Origin: Bacteroidota bacterium
Lineage (GTDB): Bacteria > Bacteroidota > Bacteroidia > Palsa-965
Length of the DNA: 64,000 nucleotides
Direction of reading: 5' to 3'
NCBI GenBank assembly: GCA_006218065.1
Contig: VBWE01000004.1
Coordinates: forward strand, 1 to 64,000
In this document: positions 6,832 to 14,601 of the stretch, piece after piece
Layout of the letters: each line of letters starts with the position of its first letter
How positions within the stretch are numbered: the first letter of the stretch is position 1
Made by a program: the position numbers and the translations under genes
Notes under the pieces: generated by a model
Told to the model about the DNA's origin: nothing
Seen by the model: only the letters and a program-made list of their open reading frames with translations
Database searches by the model: none

Positions 6832-6918
6832 CTACTTCTTCGGTTTCGGAGGATTATTTCCGCGTTTGCCTCCCGACGGTTTTGTGGTCGTGCTGGGAGC
6901 ATTGATTGGTTTTGCCAT
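6832..6918 (-). CDS. 28-aa basic Pro/Gly/Lys-rich protein
   Basis: A very short frame: ATG at 6918, TAG at 6832-6834, product MAKPINAPSTTTKPSGGK followed by a basic tail RGNNPPKPKK. Support comes from an A-rich stretch directly before the ATG, the strong terminator 20 nt after the stop, and a composition (T-T-K-P-S-G-G-K-R) that looks like a real tiny Bacteroidota protein rather than chance. It should be disordered and cationic, possibly nucleic-acid binding. Function unknown. Confidence 0.55.
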   Translation of the reverse strand: MAKPINAPSTTTKPSGGKRGNNPPKPKK

Positions 6919-7010
6919 TGTGTTTGTTTTTGGTTACTGCAATTTAGCACATCAAATCGGATAATTAGCCGTCAACACTTCGGTTTTCCGCCTGCCATTT
7001 TTCTTCGCCC

Positions 7011-7184
7011 ATGGCGCAAACCCGCGAAGAAGCGATCGCAAAAATGCACCGAGCGCTGAGCGAGTTCGTGGTGGAAGGCGTGAAGACGACCATCCCGTTC
7101 CATTTGCGGTTGATGAAGAACCCTAATTTCATCGCGGGGAATTATACGACGAAATTTTTGGAGACGTTTGATCTGACGGAGTAG
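7011..7184 (+). pseudogene. accC: 3' remnant of biotin carboxylase (accC)
   Basis: The frame to the TAG at 7182-7184 gives 57 residues clearly homologous to the AccC C-terminus: TREEAIAKMHRAL, EFVVEGVKTTIPFH, GNYTTKFLE. Full AccC is about 450 aa. Upstream of TREEAI the in-frame sequence no longer resembles AccC, so the other ~390 residues, including the ATP-grasp domain, are missing and the joint lies near 7011-7020. The ATG at 7011 is probably accidental. A terminator follows at 7201. It is a decayed or rearranged end left near the element boundary; a working accC must lie elsewhere. Confidence 0.75.
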
Positions 7185-7200
7185 GAGTTCTGTCTGAAGA

Positions 7201-7241
7201 AACAATAAAGGCCGCGAAATTTTTTCGCGGCCTTTATTGTT
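7201..7241. terminator. Perfect 19-bp terminator hairpin (copy 1)
   Basis: Arms 7201-7219 and 7223-7241 pair perfectly over 19 bp with a TTT loop. It lies between the accC remnant (plus) and the T9SS protein gene (minus) and should work in both directions. Its core AAAGGCCGCGAAA/TTTCGCGGCCTTT is repeated at 9547-9575. Confidence 0.9.
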
Positions 7242-7254
7242 GAGGAACCAGGAC

Positions 7255-8412
7255 TTACTCTTTGACCAGCTTCAGCATTTTTATATCCGTTCCTGAATGG
7301 ACCCGGATAAGATAAATGCCGGCGGGCTGTTCGCTGATGTCGAAGATGATGCTTTCACCGGTGAAAGTTTCCGGTTTCCTGACCGCACGCCCGGTGAGGT
7401 CCGTTATTTCTATTTCGGCGGGGGCCCTACTGTTCCGCAATAGTGTGAAGCTGCCGGATGTGGGATTGGGACTGAGGATAATTTCTCCTGGCAGAATGGT
7501 TTCTGCTTCAGCAAACAGGCCGAATCGTTCTGGGCCTCCAGTTCCGCCGGGACAACCACAAGGCCCGAGAACGGTTTCAAAGTAATGTGCGTTGTCGGGT
7601 ACTGCGGAGAAAGAATTCACCAGGTCAATGTAGCCGTTGGTGTTCGCCTTGAATGTCGTGCTAACTGAAGGTGTGATCGTCATCATGGTGCTGAAGGGAG
7701 TGATGGCTGTGCTGCCGGCAACGATCGAATATTGTTCATAATAACCAATTGACGGGTTGTAATTGACGGTGTTATTCATGAATAACGTTCCCGAGCAGAC
7801 GGAAGTTTTGTACAATGTCAGGCCATCGATCTCCAATCCGGCGACATTCGTTTGCGGGGCATTTGATGACGCGTAAATGCGCAGAAAATTATAAGCGCCG
7901 GTAGCTTTAAATGTCCATGAAACGTACGTCCAGTTCTGTTGAGGAAAAACAGCAGCAGGAGGAGTAATATTCTGGTTCGCCATGACACATGGGTATCCGT
8001 CACAACTATAACCACACCGGGTCGAGGAATTGGTAAGTTGGAATGTGATCGTGCCCTGGTCAGCAGGCGGCGTATAGGTTGTCTTGTACCAGAAGCAGAG
8101 GTTATAATATTCCTGGTCGACCGTACTTGTGGTGAGATGGCTGAAAATTCCTTCTCCATTATCAGGAAGGCTGCCCGCGGCAGCCCACATTGCAATGTGA
8201 CAGACCTGATCTGGCGAACCTCCGAAAACGATGTGTGGGCTGCCGTGGGAGACTGACCAACCCGGCAGGCAACTGGTTGTAAAACAGGGACAAACGCCGA
8301 TCGGGTCATCGTTCGTACCACAATTGTTTTCGAAGCTCGCGTTAGGGATTATGTTTTGAGCGCTTATGTTGTGCATGCTGCACAGCAGAATAAGCAAGAT
8401 GGAGTATCGCAT
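7255..8412 (-). CDS. Secreted protein with T9SS type A sorting domain
   Basis: 385 aa. It has a signal peptide (MRYSILLILLCSMHNISA) then a mature domain beginning QNIIPNASFENN, the start typical of Bacteroidota surface proteins with a carbohydrate-binding-like jelly-roll region. The last ~75 residues (LSPNPTSGSFTLLRN ... AGIYLIRVHSG ... KLVKE) are a type A T9SS sorting domain, so it should be exported through T9SS and anchored or released. Several Cys pairs suggest disulfides. The frame is open to 8943, but the signal peptide fixes the start at 8412, 5 nt after the stop of the 8418 gene. The two genes form an operon. Ligand unknown. Confidence 0.85.
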   Translation of the reverse strand: MRYSILLILLCSMHNISAQNIIPNASFENNCGTNDDPIGVCPCFTTSCLPGWSVSHGSPHIVFGGSPDQVCHIAMWAAAGSLPDNGEGIFSHLTTSTVDQEYYNLCFWYKTTYTPPADQGTITFQLTNSSTRCGYSCDGYPCVMANQNITPPAAVFPQQNWTYVSWTFKATGAYNFLRIYASSNAPQTNVAGLEIDGLTLYKTSVCSGTLFMNNTVNYNPSIGYYEQYSIVAGSTAITPFSTMMTITPSVSTTFKANTNGYIDLVNSFSAVPDNAHYFETVLGPCGCPGGTGGPERFGLFAEAETILPGEIILSPNPTSGSFTLLRNSRAPAEIEITDLTGRAVRKPETFTGESIIFDISEQPAGIYLIRVHSGTDIKMLKLVKE

Positions 8413-8417
8413 GATCG

Positions 8418-9413
8418 CTACTTGTTCAGTTTCGCATTCAGTTCGTCGATCTGTTGCTGCTGTTGAATGAGATAGAGCGTAAGCTCCTCTACCTTCTGCA
8501 GCAAAATAATATTCATCTGCAGCAGGTCTACTCCTTCCTGTTCCACCTGCTGAGCGCTGGGAACGTCGGGCAAATGATGATTCGTGTCGATGAAGGAATT
8601 GACCTCGCTGAGCGGGCGGAGACGATAGCCGGGCGCAAAAACATAATCGGCCCAGTTGGCACTGTTCACTGTTGCCACCCTGATCTTCGATGTCAAGATT
8701 CCGTTCTGAACATAAAGTCCGTAGGGTGTTGTTGTATTGATATTGACGATGCCCGGGTCGCCAATCAGCATGTTCCCGTTGAGCGTCAGGTTCGCTGTCG
8801 GGTTGAGTGTGTTGATGCCGATGAACGCGCCCGGACCGGAATTTCCTTTGAAGAACATCCTCACTTGGCCTGCAGATTGGTCGTAGATCAGGAAATGTCC
8901 GGCGCCCTGCGTATTTGAGGTTCCTGTCGAGTACAGACTCCAATTACGGCTGGCGCTATTGAGCCCCAAATATGCGGCGCTGGTTCCTGTCTGTGTAATG
9001 CGTATGCCGTCATTGTTTGACGCGGTCGTAAGATCGAGCCGGTTGAACGGGGTGAGCACCCCAATGCCTACGTTCCCATTCGATGCACGCACAACAAAAT
9101 CATTCCGGTAAACACCTGTCGACGTTTCGGTACGAACACGAAAGGATTCGCCAAACTGGGGAGCGGGAAATCCCGAACACGTCAGAAAACCGCTGTTGCC
9201 GGTCACCAGCAATGTTGCCAATCCTCCATTTACGCAATTGTAGCGCACATCCAGCGAACCGCTGGGGATTGTTGTACCAATACCTGTACCCTGGTTCGTC
9301 GATGGACCGACACCTCCGGTAGGGGTATAGAGTGTTTGTGCCATCAGGGTTGTTGAGAAAGTGGACGCAATCACCAGCATTCTCAGTTGAAAATTAATTT
9401 TCATGATATCCAT
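8418..9413 (-). CDS. Tail-fibre-like secreted surface protein
   Basis: 331 aa. It has an N-terminal signal peptide (MKINFQLRMLVIASTFSTTL, cut near MAQ), a Gly/Thr/Asn-rich repetitive beta region with 'NVGIG' and 'FIGINTLNPTANLTLNG' motifs like phage tail-fibre shafts, and a C-terminal segment (APGYRLRPLSEVNSFI ... HHLPDVPSA) ending in a coiled coil. This architecture is common in Bacteroidota surface proteins, where the C-terminal part probably drives trimerisation. It is first of a two-gene operon with the T9SS cargo gene. Start at 9413 (MDIMKINF) or 9404; the open frame to 9593 lacks a signal peptide at its own start. Confidence 0.8.
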   Translation of the reverse strand: MDIMKINFQLRMLVIASTFSTTLMAQTLYTPTGGVGPSTNQGTGIGTTIPSGSLDVRYNCVNGGLATLLVTGNSGFLTCSGFPAPQFGESFRVRTETSTGVYRNDFVVRASNGNVGIGVLTPFNRLDLTTASNNDGIRITQTGTSAAYLGLNSASRNWSLYSTGTSNTQGAGHFLIYDQSAGQVRMFFKGNSGPGAFIGINTLNPTANLTLNGNMLIGDPGIVNINTTTPYGLYVQNGILTSKIRVATVNSANWADYVFAPGYRLRPLSEVNSFIDTNHHLPDVPSAQQVEQEGVDLLQMNIILLQKVEELTLYLIQQQQQIDELNAKLNK

Positions 9414-9546
9414 TTTTAAAGGATTGCCTACTCTCTTCCGGCTTTTCGGCATCCGCCCGGAAATGTCATACAACATTACGAGCGTCCTTATGAAATTTCC
9501 ACCTGCATTGTAGAAGCGTGCAGGATGCATGAGCAGGCGTGCAAAA

Positions 9547-9575
9547 AAAGGCCGCGAAAATTTTTCGCGGCCTTT
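9547..9575 (-). terminator. Terminator hairpin (copy 2 of the AAAGGCCGCGAAA type)
   Basis: Arms 9547-9559 and 9563-9575 are a perfect 13-bp stem with the same core as the hairpin at 7201-7241. On the minus strand a T run follows, consistent with ending the small transcript from 9594-9677. Confidence 0.8.
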
Positions 9576-9593
9576 CCTGTTTAAAGAGAACAA

Positions 9594-9677
9594 CTATTCG
9601 GCAATAATGACTTTCCCGCTCCCGATCTCATTCCCTTTCTGCATCACGCAGGACTTTTTGCATATCGGACAAAACAT
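9594..9677 (-). CDS. 27-aa CxxC protein or remnant
   Basis: ATG at 9677, TAG at 9594-9596. The product starts MFCPICKKSCVMQKG and ends GSGKVIIAE, with a zinc-ribbon-like Cys-x2-Cys-x3-Cys cluster. An A-rich stretch precedes the ATG and a terminator follows 19 nt after the stop. It may be a real tiny metal-binding protein or the end of a decayed zinc-ribbon gene. Confidence 0.4.
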   Translation of the reverse strand: MFCPICKKSCVMQKGNEIGSGKVIIAE

Positions 9678-9758
9678 GAATTTTTAAAGTGAAAGTTATT
9701 AACGAATGCTGGCGAGTAAAAAGAACAGGAAGTATTATCGTTAAAACAATCACGCCTC

Positions 9759-10121
9759 ATGAAATTATCCCGGCTTTTACTTTGGATATCAGTAACGATC
9801 AACATACTCTGTGTTGTTCTGCTGTACATTATGAGCAACCTCAATTGGGTTTCAGTGCTGTCTTATCTTGTTGCGGGAAGTATGGCTTTTGTCGGGGTGC
9901 TGATATTTATCCTGGCGGTAATAAATAAGACTCTGACCACCGCAAAAATTATTTCTGTACTTTCTATTATTGCCGTTGCAGTTTATTCGTATCTGAAGAT
10001 TGCAGACAAGGCGCTTGAAAAAGCAGATAAAATAATAAATACAACAACGAACGTTTGCCTGGTTATGATACTGGTATCAACAGCAGTGTTTATTTATTGC
10101 GGGTATCAAAAGAAGAAATGA
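9759..10121 (+). CDS. Small four-helix membrane protein
   Basis: 120 aa with four hydrophobic segments: about 7-26 (LWISVTINILCVVLLYIMSN), 33-53, 63-80 and 95-113. There is a short charged loop (DKALEKADK) between the third and fourth and a KKK C-terminus. No catalytic motif and no recognised family. It is convergent with the minus-strand ECF operon and has no partner gene. Confidence 0.6.
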   Translation: MKLSRLLLWISVTINILCVVLLYIMSNLNWVSVLSYLVAGSMAFVGVLIFILAVINKTLTTAKIISVLSIIAVAVYSYLKIADKALEKADKIINTTTNVCLVMILVSTAVFIYCGYQKKK

Positions 10122-10167
10122 AAATACTATAAATATTTCTTGTCAAAGGAGAAGAGTGCGGGAAGGG

Positions 10168-10902
10168 TCACAACTCTTTCCGGAACACCGCGTAAATCAG
10201 GCTCAATGTTTTTTTGTTTGCAGTATCCACTATACCATGCAGCCTGACCGGATCAAGGATACGTTTGGTGCCGTCGGGGACTTCGCAAACGATATTGTGA
10301 AAATAAATGTAGTTGTACTTCGGCTGGTAGTGCAGCACTTTATATTGCATCTCTTTGGTGAGCATGCAGGTGTCCGATTTGTAGCGTGTGGGTTTGGCGT
10401 TGCGGACATTCACCGTATCGCCGGTAAAAAACATTTCGAATGAAAGTACGGGCAGCGCCTGTTTGAAATAATCTGAATAAGCATACAGGTTATCTCCGCG
10501 TAACCGCAGGTACTTCGACGTGGAATCGGTTTTGATACCGCAGAAATACAAAGTGGGACCACGGACTTCGTATGTTTTCGTGAGCGCCAGTTCCCGGCCG
10601 TAACGCCCGAACTTATAAACCGAGATAGCCGCAGTCCCCGGGGAAGTAAAGAACAATGTATAATTTCCGCCATCCTGTTCAATGATTTTTCCGCCGGTAA
10701 GTTCCACCTGTATTTTCCCGCCGCCGCGCACCTTTACGCGAACAATATTGTTTTTCTCCAGCCAGAAAAATTTCTCTTCCGTAAAAATAGAACAGGTTGC
10801 CTGCGGCGCACGCACTTTGAAAACAGCCGTTTTGCCGGAACCCGTCTGGGCCCGGCAAAACGTAGTGCCGATAATTAGCAGTAAAACAATTCGCCACAGC
10901 AT
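10168..10902 (-). CDS. Secreted GldM C-terminal-like protein
   Basis: 244 aa. It has a signal peptide (MLWRIVLLLIIGTTFCRAQ) followed by Ig-like beta domains. The segment LEKNNIVRVKVRGGGKIQVE ... NYTLFFTSPGTAAISVYK resembles the repeated periplasmic domains of GldM/PorM, the T9SS trans-periplasmic shaft, but the membrane helix and first domains of GldM are missing. It is the third gene of an operon with the ECF sigma factor and membrane protein (5-nt gaps). A role linked to envelope sensing or T9SS is suggested by similarity and context only. Confidence 0.6.
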   Translation of the reverse strand: MLWRIVLLLIIGTTFCRAQTGSGKTAVFKVRAPQATCSIFTEEKFFWLEKNNIVRVKVRGGGKIQVELTGGKIIEQDGGNYTLFFTSPGTAAISVYKFGRYGRELALTKTYEVRGPTLYFCGIKTDSTSKYLRLRGDNLYAYSDYFKQALPVLSFEMFFTGDTVNVRNAKPTRYKSDTCMLTKEMQYKVLHYQPKYNYIYFHNIVCEVPDGTKRILDPVRLHGIVDTANKKTLSLIYAVFRKEL

Positions 10903-10907
10903 GCGCG

Positions 10908-12542
10908 TCAGATTTTCAACAGGGATTTTAATTGTTCGATGGTGGCTGCTTCTGCACCGGTATTTTTCATTTTGAAAACCAGGTTTTTCCCATCGGGATT
11001 TACCAGTTTCAGTTCCTCGTCATCCAGGTAAGTAAGCCGGTTGTCGAACCCGATCCCGACGATCACATCGGCAGCGTCTTTTTTATACGGGAATTGTTTG
11101 AAACTGTTTTCGTGAACAGGAAACATGCTGCCCGGTTTACGCCGCAGCATAAACACGGTTTTCAGGGCCAGGGGTTCACCGGTTTCACTAGTGAACCGGG
11201 CATGGTATTCGCCTCTCGGCGTGCCGGCGCTGCCCGCAACGATGCCCGAAAATTCATCGAAAAAATCCCAGGGACGATCGGAATTCCAGAATCCCATCCG
11301 GTTTACGTAAAACGTGCGGTACACGAGCAGATCCTTCGACGCTTCCGAATAGCTGCCGGTAATAAAACTGGTAAGGCGTTCATTCAGCTGCGATTTTATA
11401 GCTACGTTATCGTTGACGGCTTTCATCCGGTACATGGAATCTTTTTTGGCCTCGAGTTTCTGTTTTCTTTCGGCGAGCAGGACATCGTATTTCTTCTGCC
11501 GTGTTTCGAAATCCAGTCTCACCTGCTCGTAATTTTTTCCTTCTACAACCGGCTTGACCATAAACGTGTGCATTTCATTTTCCGAGCTGAAGGTAATTGT
11601 ATAGTTTTCGGATTCTTCTGTTTTCCCGATGTACACATCTTCCCAGGTTTTTTCAGCGAGCTTTGGATCGTAATTCTTTTCCTCCTCCGCAATCTCGAAA
11701 CGCAAACCGTCGTAAATTTTCAGTTCGGGAAATTCGTTCGCCAGGTAATCGATTCGGAATTTATACGCCGAAGGATTTGCCTGGCCCGGCAGAAAAGGTT
11801 TTCCAGGCAGCGGGTTGTTTTTCTCAGCGGCGAGATACGCCTGCTCCTTTTCCTTATCCACGTCGTAAATCCGCGTGCAGGTTTTATTTTCCGCCGTATT
11901 CTCCGAAACATATTCCCAGCGCCGCTTTACAGTATCGAGATAATAAATATTGTAATTGTTTTCCGGCGTATGCGAAACGAGATTCACCGTCAACTGTTTT
12001 CCCGGGACCAGGTTCAGCGGCTTTCCGTCCTGGTATGCCGCGATTTCGAACATGCCTGCGGATTCGAACAGCCAGGTTTTCCCGGCGGAGTCGTATTCCA
12101 TGGGAATTCCGCCGAGCAGGATGTCCGCCTGGTCGTGGAACTCGCGGTAGCGTAACTCGACTTTTCCCATGACCGGCGCGCCGCCGGGATAAACGAACGA
12201 TCCGTTTGGAACAGCGATCAGCGAACCGGTCGGGGAGATCAGCGTGGTGTCCTGTTTCGTATCAATGATAAACGCAGTGGCGGGAACATCGAGATTTTTA
12301 ACCGGCGGGTTGATGAAGGGTGTAACGGCAACGTTTTTTTCCTGCTGCGCCGAAGAGTAGATAAAATATCCTGCCGTGATGACTGCGGCGGCAATTCCGG
12401 CTCCTGCAAAAATCTTCGCCGGTTTCACCCAGGGTTTTACGGGCTGCGGGCGGGTGGAGAGGAAGCGGTCGAAATTCATCTGCTGCCCGATCTCCTGTTC
12501 AGTCAGTTTTTCTTTTTTGGTTCTGATATGAAACTTGGTCAT
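10908..12542 (-). CDS. Anti-sigma-like membrane protein with large periplasmic domain
   Basis: 544 aa. A ~45-residue cytoplasmic N-terminus (with QQMNFDRFLSTRP) is followed by one membrane helix at about 46-63 (IFAGAGIAAAVITAGYFIYS) and a periplasmic region of ~480 residues of beta-rich repeats and a charged helical part near 325-375. Its start lies 5 nt after the stop of the ECF sigma gene, the usual place of the cognate anti-sigma factor. It lacks the HxxxCxxC zinc motif, so direct sigma binding is inferred from position and topology. Confidence 0.65.
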   Translation of the reverse strand: MTKFHIRTKKEKLTEQEIGQQMNFDRFLSTRPQPVKPWVKPAKIFAGAGIAAAVITAGYFIYSSAQQEKNVAVTPFINPPVKNLDVPATAFIIDTKQDTTLISPTGSLIAVPNGSFVYPGGAPVMGKVELRYREFHDQADILLGGIPMEYDSAGKTWLFESAGMFEIAAYQDGKPLNLVPGKQLTVNLVSHTPENNYNIYYLDTVKRRWEYVSENTAENKTCTRIYDVDKEKEQAYLAAEKNNPLPGKPFLPGQANPSAYKFRIDYLANEFPELKIYDGLRFEIAEEEKNYDPKLAEKTWEDVYIGKTEESENYTITFSSENEMHTFMVKPVVEGKNYEQVRLDFETRQKKYDVLLAERKQKLEAKKDSMYRMKAVNDNVAIKSQLNERLTSFITGSYSEASKDLLVYRTFYVNRMGFWNSDRPWDFFDEFSGIVAGSAGTPRGEYHARFTSETGEPLALKTVFMLRRKPGSMFPVHENSFKQFPYKKDAADVIVGIGFDNRLTYLDDEELKLVNPDGKNLVFKMKNTGAEAATIEQLKSLLKI

Positions 12543-12547
12543 GACGA

Positions 12548-13135
12548 TCAGTCTTTTTGAAAATGGGTTCGTAATTTTTCAATGGCGCGGTAGATGCGCA
12601 TTTTACAGGCGCTTTCACCCAGGCCGGTAATCCCGGAAATTTCCCTGAACGACCGTTTTTCAAAAAAACGCATGTCGATCATTTCCATTTCCTCGCTGTC
12701 GAGCGTTTGCAGCGCCTCGAACAACTGTGCATCCTGCGCCGCGGTTGAAATATCTTCCAGGGATTCTTTCAGCCCGGCAATCCCTTCGGAATCGATATGC
12801 ACCGATCTCCGCGTTTTTTCTTTCCGGAACCACTGGTTGAGCTCATTGTAAGCGATCCGGAAAAGCCACGCGCCGAAAGGAACGCCCTGTGCTTTGAAAC
12901 GTGAAAGATTATTCAGGGCATGATAGAAAACCTGCGCGGTGATTTCAAAAGCGGTTTCTTTATCATCTAACCGGTGATACACGTAACCGACAATCCGCGT
13001 GTAATAATTCCGGTACAACGGTTCGAATTTGCGCGGATCTTCCTGTGCAGCCCTGACCAGGTCCAGTTCTGCATCAATCTGTTCGGCTGTCTGGTGATAT
13101 TGACCGGTCTCCGTCATTTGAATCACTGCCTCCAT
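12548..13135 (-). CDS. ECF (sigma-70 family) RNA polymerase sigma factor
   Basis: 195 aa from the ATG at 13135; an in-frame GTG at 13153 is less likely. Region 2 (LYRNYYTRIVGYVYHRL ... EITAQVFYHALNNLSRF) and region 4 (RSFREISGITGLGESACKMR) with its helix-turn-helix are both present, so it is a group 4 sigma factor that directs polymerase to a stress or envelope regulon. It heads a three-gene operon and is divergent from the PorP/SprF gene. Autoregulation through the shared 136-nt region is plausible but no -35/-10 is assigned. Confidence 0.9.
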   Translation of the reverse strand: MEAVIQMTETGQYHQTAEQIDAELDLVRAAQEDPRKFEPLYRNYYTRIVGYVYHRLDDKETAFEITAQVFYHALNNLSRFKAQGVPFGAWLFRIAYNELNQWFRKEKTRRSVHIDSEGIAGLKESLEDISTAAQDAQLFEALQTLDSEEMEMIDMRFFEKRSFREISGITGLGESACKMRIYRAIEKLRTHFQKD

Positions 13136-13246
13136 GCTGCCCTTTTTGAACACCGTAATACAGGCGGGTGCAAAAAGTCACAGGATTGAAAAAATTACCC
13201 CGATAAACATAACGATTTAAGATGCGCGCATATTGGCGTTCTGAAG

Positions 13247-13254
13247 TATATTTG
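13247..13254 (+). promoter_or_regulatory. -7 box (TATATTTG) upstream of the PorP/SprF gene
   Basis: TATATTTG matches TAnnTTTG and lies 17 nt before the ATG at 13272. No clear TTTG is seen at 19-21 nt upstream, so an alternative sigma factor such as the adjacent ECF could also be involved. Confidence 0.4.
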
Positions 13255-13271
13255 AAAAACAAACCCGCTTC

Positions 13272-14186
13272 ATGAAAAAAGTATTGCTTTATCTCGTGCT
13301 CGCTGTTTCGCTGAACAGTTTTGCCGGCAGTGATCCCTATTTCCGGCAGATGGAAAACCTGCTGCGCATGTATAATCCTTCTTACGCCGGGTTGCAGGAT
13401 TTCGGGCAGCGTTCGTTCCTGCTTAACGTCCGCAACCAGTGGATGGATTTTCAGCAGGGAAAACCGATGTCGGTTTCAGCAGTCTTCGGCGGGTATTATG
13501 AAAAACTGAAAGGCGCGGTCGACGGTTCGTATATGTACGACCAGCTCGGCATCTACAAAAATCACTGGATCAGCCTCAAGTACGCATACAGCGCAAAACT
13601 TGGTGAAGAGTCGAACCTGAACCTGGGATTGCGCACAACGCTCGGATTAATCAACGCCGATTTCGGGTCTTGTCCGACCAATATTCCGAATTATATCTGT
13701 GAATTTGAAGGCAGGCACAAAGGTGTGATTCCTGATTTTGACGCCGGGCTGATGTACAACTGGGGAACAAAATTATTTGTGAGCCTGAGCGCGCGGCACC
13801 TCACCCAGCCTTCGGCGAAAATAAAATCACTGCAGGGAAATGAGTTCGACCTCGGTAAACAATACCTTACCTACTATGCGCTTGCCGGATCGGATTTTAA
13901 TATCGGGGAACACGGCAGTTTTATTGCGGCGCTGGATTACCGTTATTCGGGAAATACGGGGCAGGGCAATGTGCGGGCGGATGCGCGCTGGCGTTTTATC
14001 TACGGCGGTTTTTATTGTGTACTCGACGACTGGAATAATTATGTTTCGCCTTACGGATTCACGCTCGGCTTTTCGAAAAAAGAAGGTAAGCTGCACCTGC
14101 TTTCCAGTTTTGAACCCAGCACTGTCGATGGTTTCGGCAGCACACTCGAAGCGGGGATGAAATATGTTTTCGGAAAGAAAGACTGA
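13272..14186 (+). CDS. PorP/SprF family outer-membrane beta-barrel
   Basis: 304 aa. It has a signal peptide (MKKVLLYLVLAVSLNSFAG) followed by the family start 'DPYFRQMENLLRMYNPSYAG', then 'RNQW' and repeated amphipathic beta strands, ending in a C-terminal strand (GMKYVFGKKD). The length matches the family. PorP/SprF proteins work in T9SS as partners of particular cargo or adhesins such as SprB. It is divergent from the ECF sigma operon, whose third gene is GldM-like, so the two operons may be co-regulated. A terminator follows. Confidence 0.9.
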   Translation: MKKVLLYLVLAVSLNSFAGSDPYFRQMENLLRMYNPSYAGLQDFGQRSFLLNVRNQWMDFQQGKPMSVSAVFGGYYEKLKGAVDGSYMYDQLGIYKNHWISLKYAYSAKLGEESNLNLGLRTTLGLINADFGSCPTNIPNYICEFEGRHKGVIPDFDAGLMYNWGTKLFVSLSARHLTQPSAKIKSLQGNEFDLGKQYLTYYALAGSDFNIGEHGSFIAALDYRYSGNTGQGNVRADARWRFIYGGFYCVLDDWNNYVSPYGFTLGFSKKEGKLHLLSSFEPSTVDGFGSTLEAGMKYVFGKKD

Positions 14187-14210
14187 ACAGCAGAACGTAT
14201 AAATCAAAAA

Positions 14211-14231
14211 ACCACGGATCATCTCCGTGGT
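14211..14231 (+). terminator. Terminator of the PorP/SprF gene
   Basis: ACCACGGA (14211-14218) and TCCGTGGT (14224-14231) form a perfect 8-bp stem with a 5-nt loop, flanked by an A run on the left and CTTTCTTT on the right. Confidence 0.75.
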
Positions 14232-14601
14232 CTTTCTTTGGGTTCACAAAACGAACCGGTGCCGCCCGCAACATTTACCAGGCATTCGCTCTTCCTTCGA
14301 ATGACCGGTCACCTACACAACCTGCTGCAAAACGGCACCGTTACGATATTATTCGTTGTTTGCCAAAACATTGAGGAACTGCATCTAAATTAGACCAGCC
14401 TGCAGTATCGGGGCAAATAATTCGCTGTATTATTGTATTATTTCAAATGAACATATTTGTATATAACTTTCTGGTAATAAATAATATATAAATATAATTT
14501 AATGTATTTCAAATTATTATTCCGCCGAACTGATCTTATACGATTTAGCAGATTCCGGTACCTGCGGGCAGTACGGCAAAACCTGTTTTAAAAAGAAGAG
14601 C
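14232..14601. other. Intergenic region between convergent genes
   Basis: About 370 bases. The second half (about 14440-14530) is very AT-rich, with runs such as AATAATATATAAATATAATT. A 30-codon frame from about 14300 has no other support. I see no RNA gene or repeat. Confidence 0.5.

Noticed and set aside
8413-8943. N-terminal extension of the T9SS gene at 7255-8412
   Set aside because: The extra ~177 residues are Arg-rich shadow of the tail-fibre gene on the same strand in another frame, and the signal peptide starts at 8412.
10932-12155. Plus-strand frame opposite the anti-sigma-like gene
   Set aside because: Phe/Ile/Arg-rich shadow; the real gene is on the minus strand directly after the sigma factor gene.
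14300-14400. A 30-codon plus-strand frame in the gap after the PorP gene
   Set aside because: It lacks a recognisable motif or ribosome-binding context and is likely chance.
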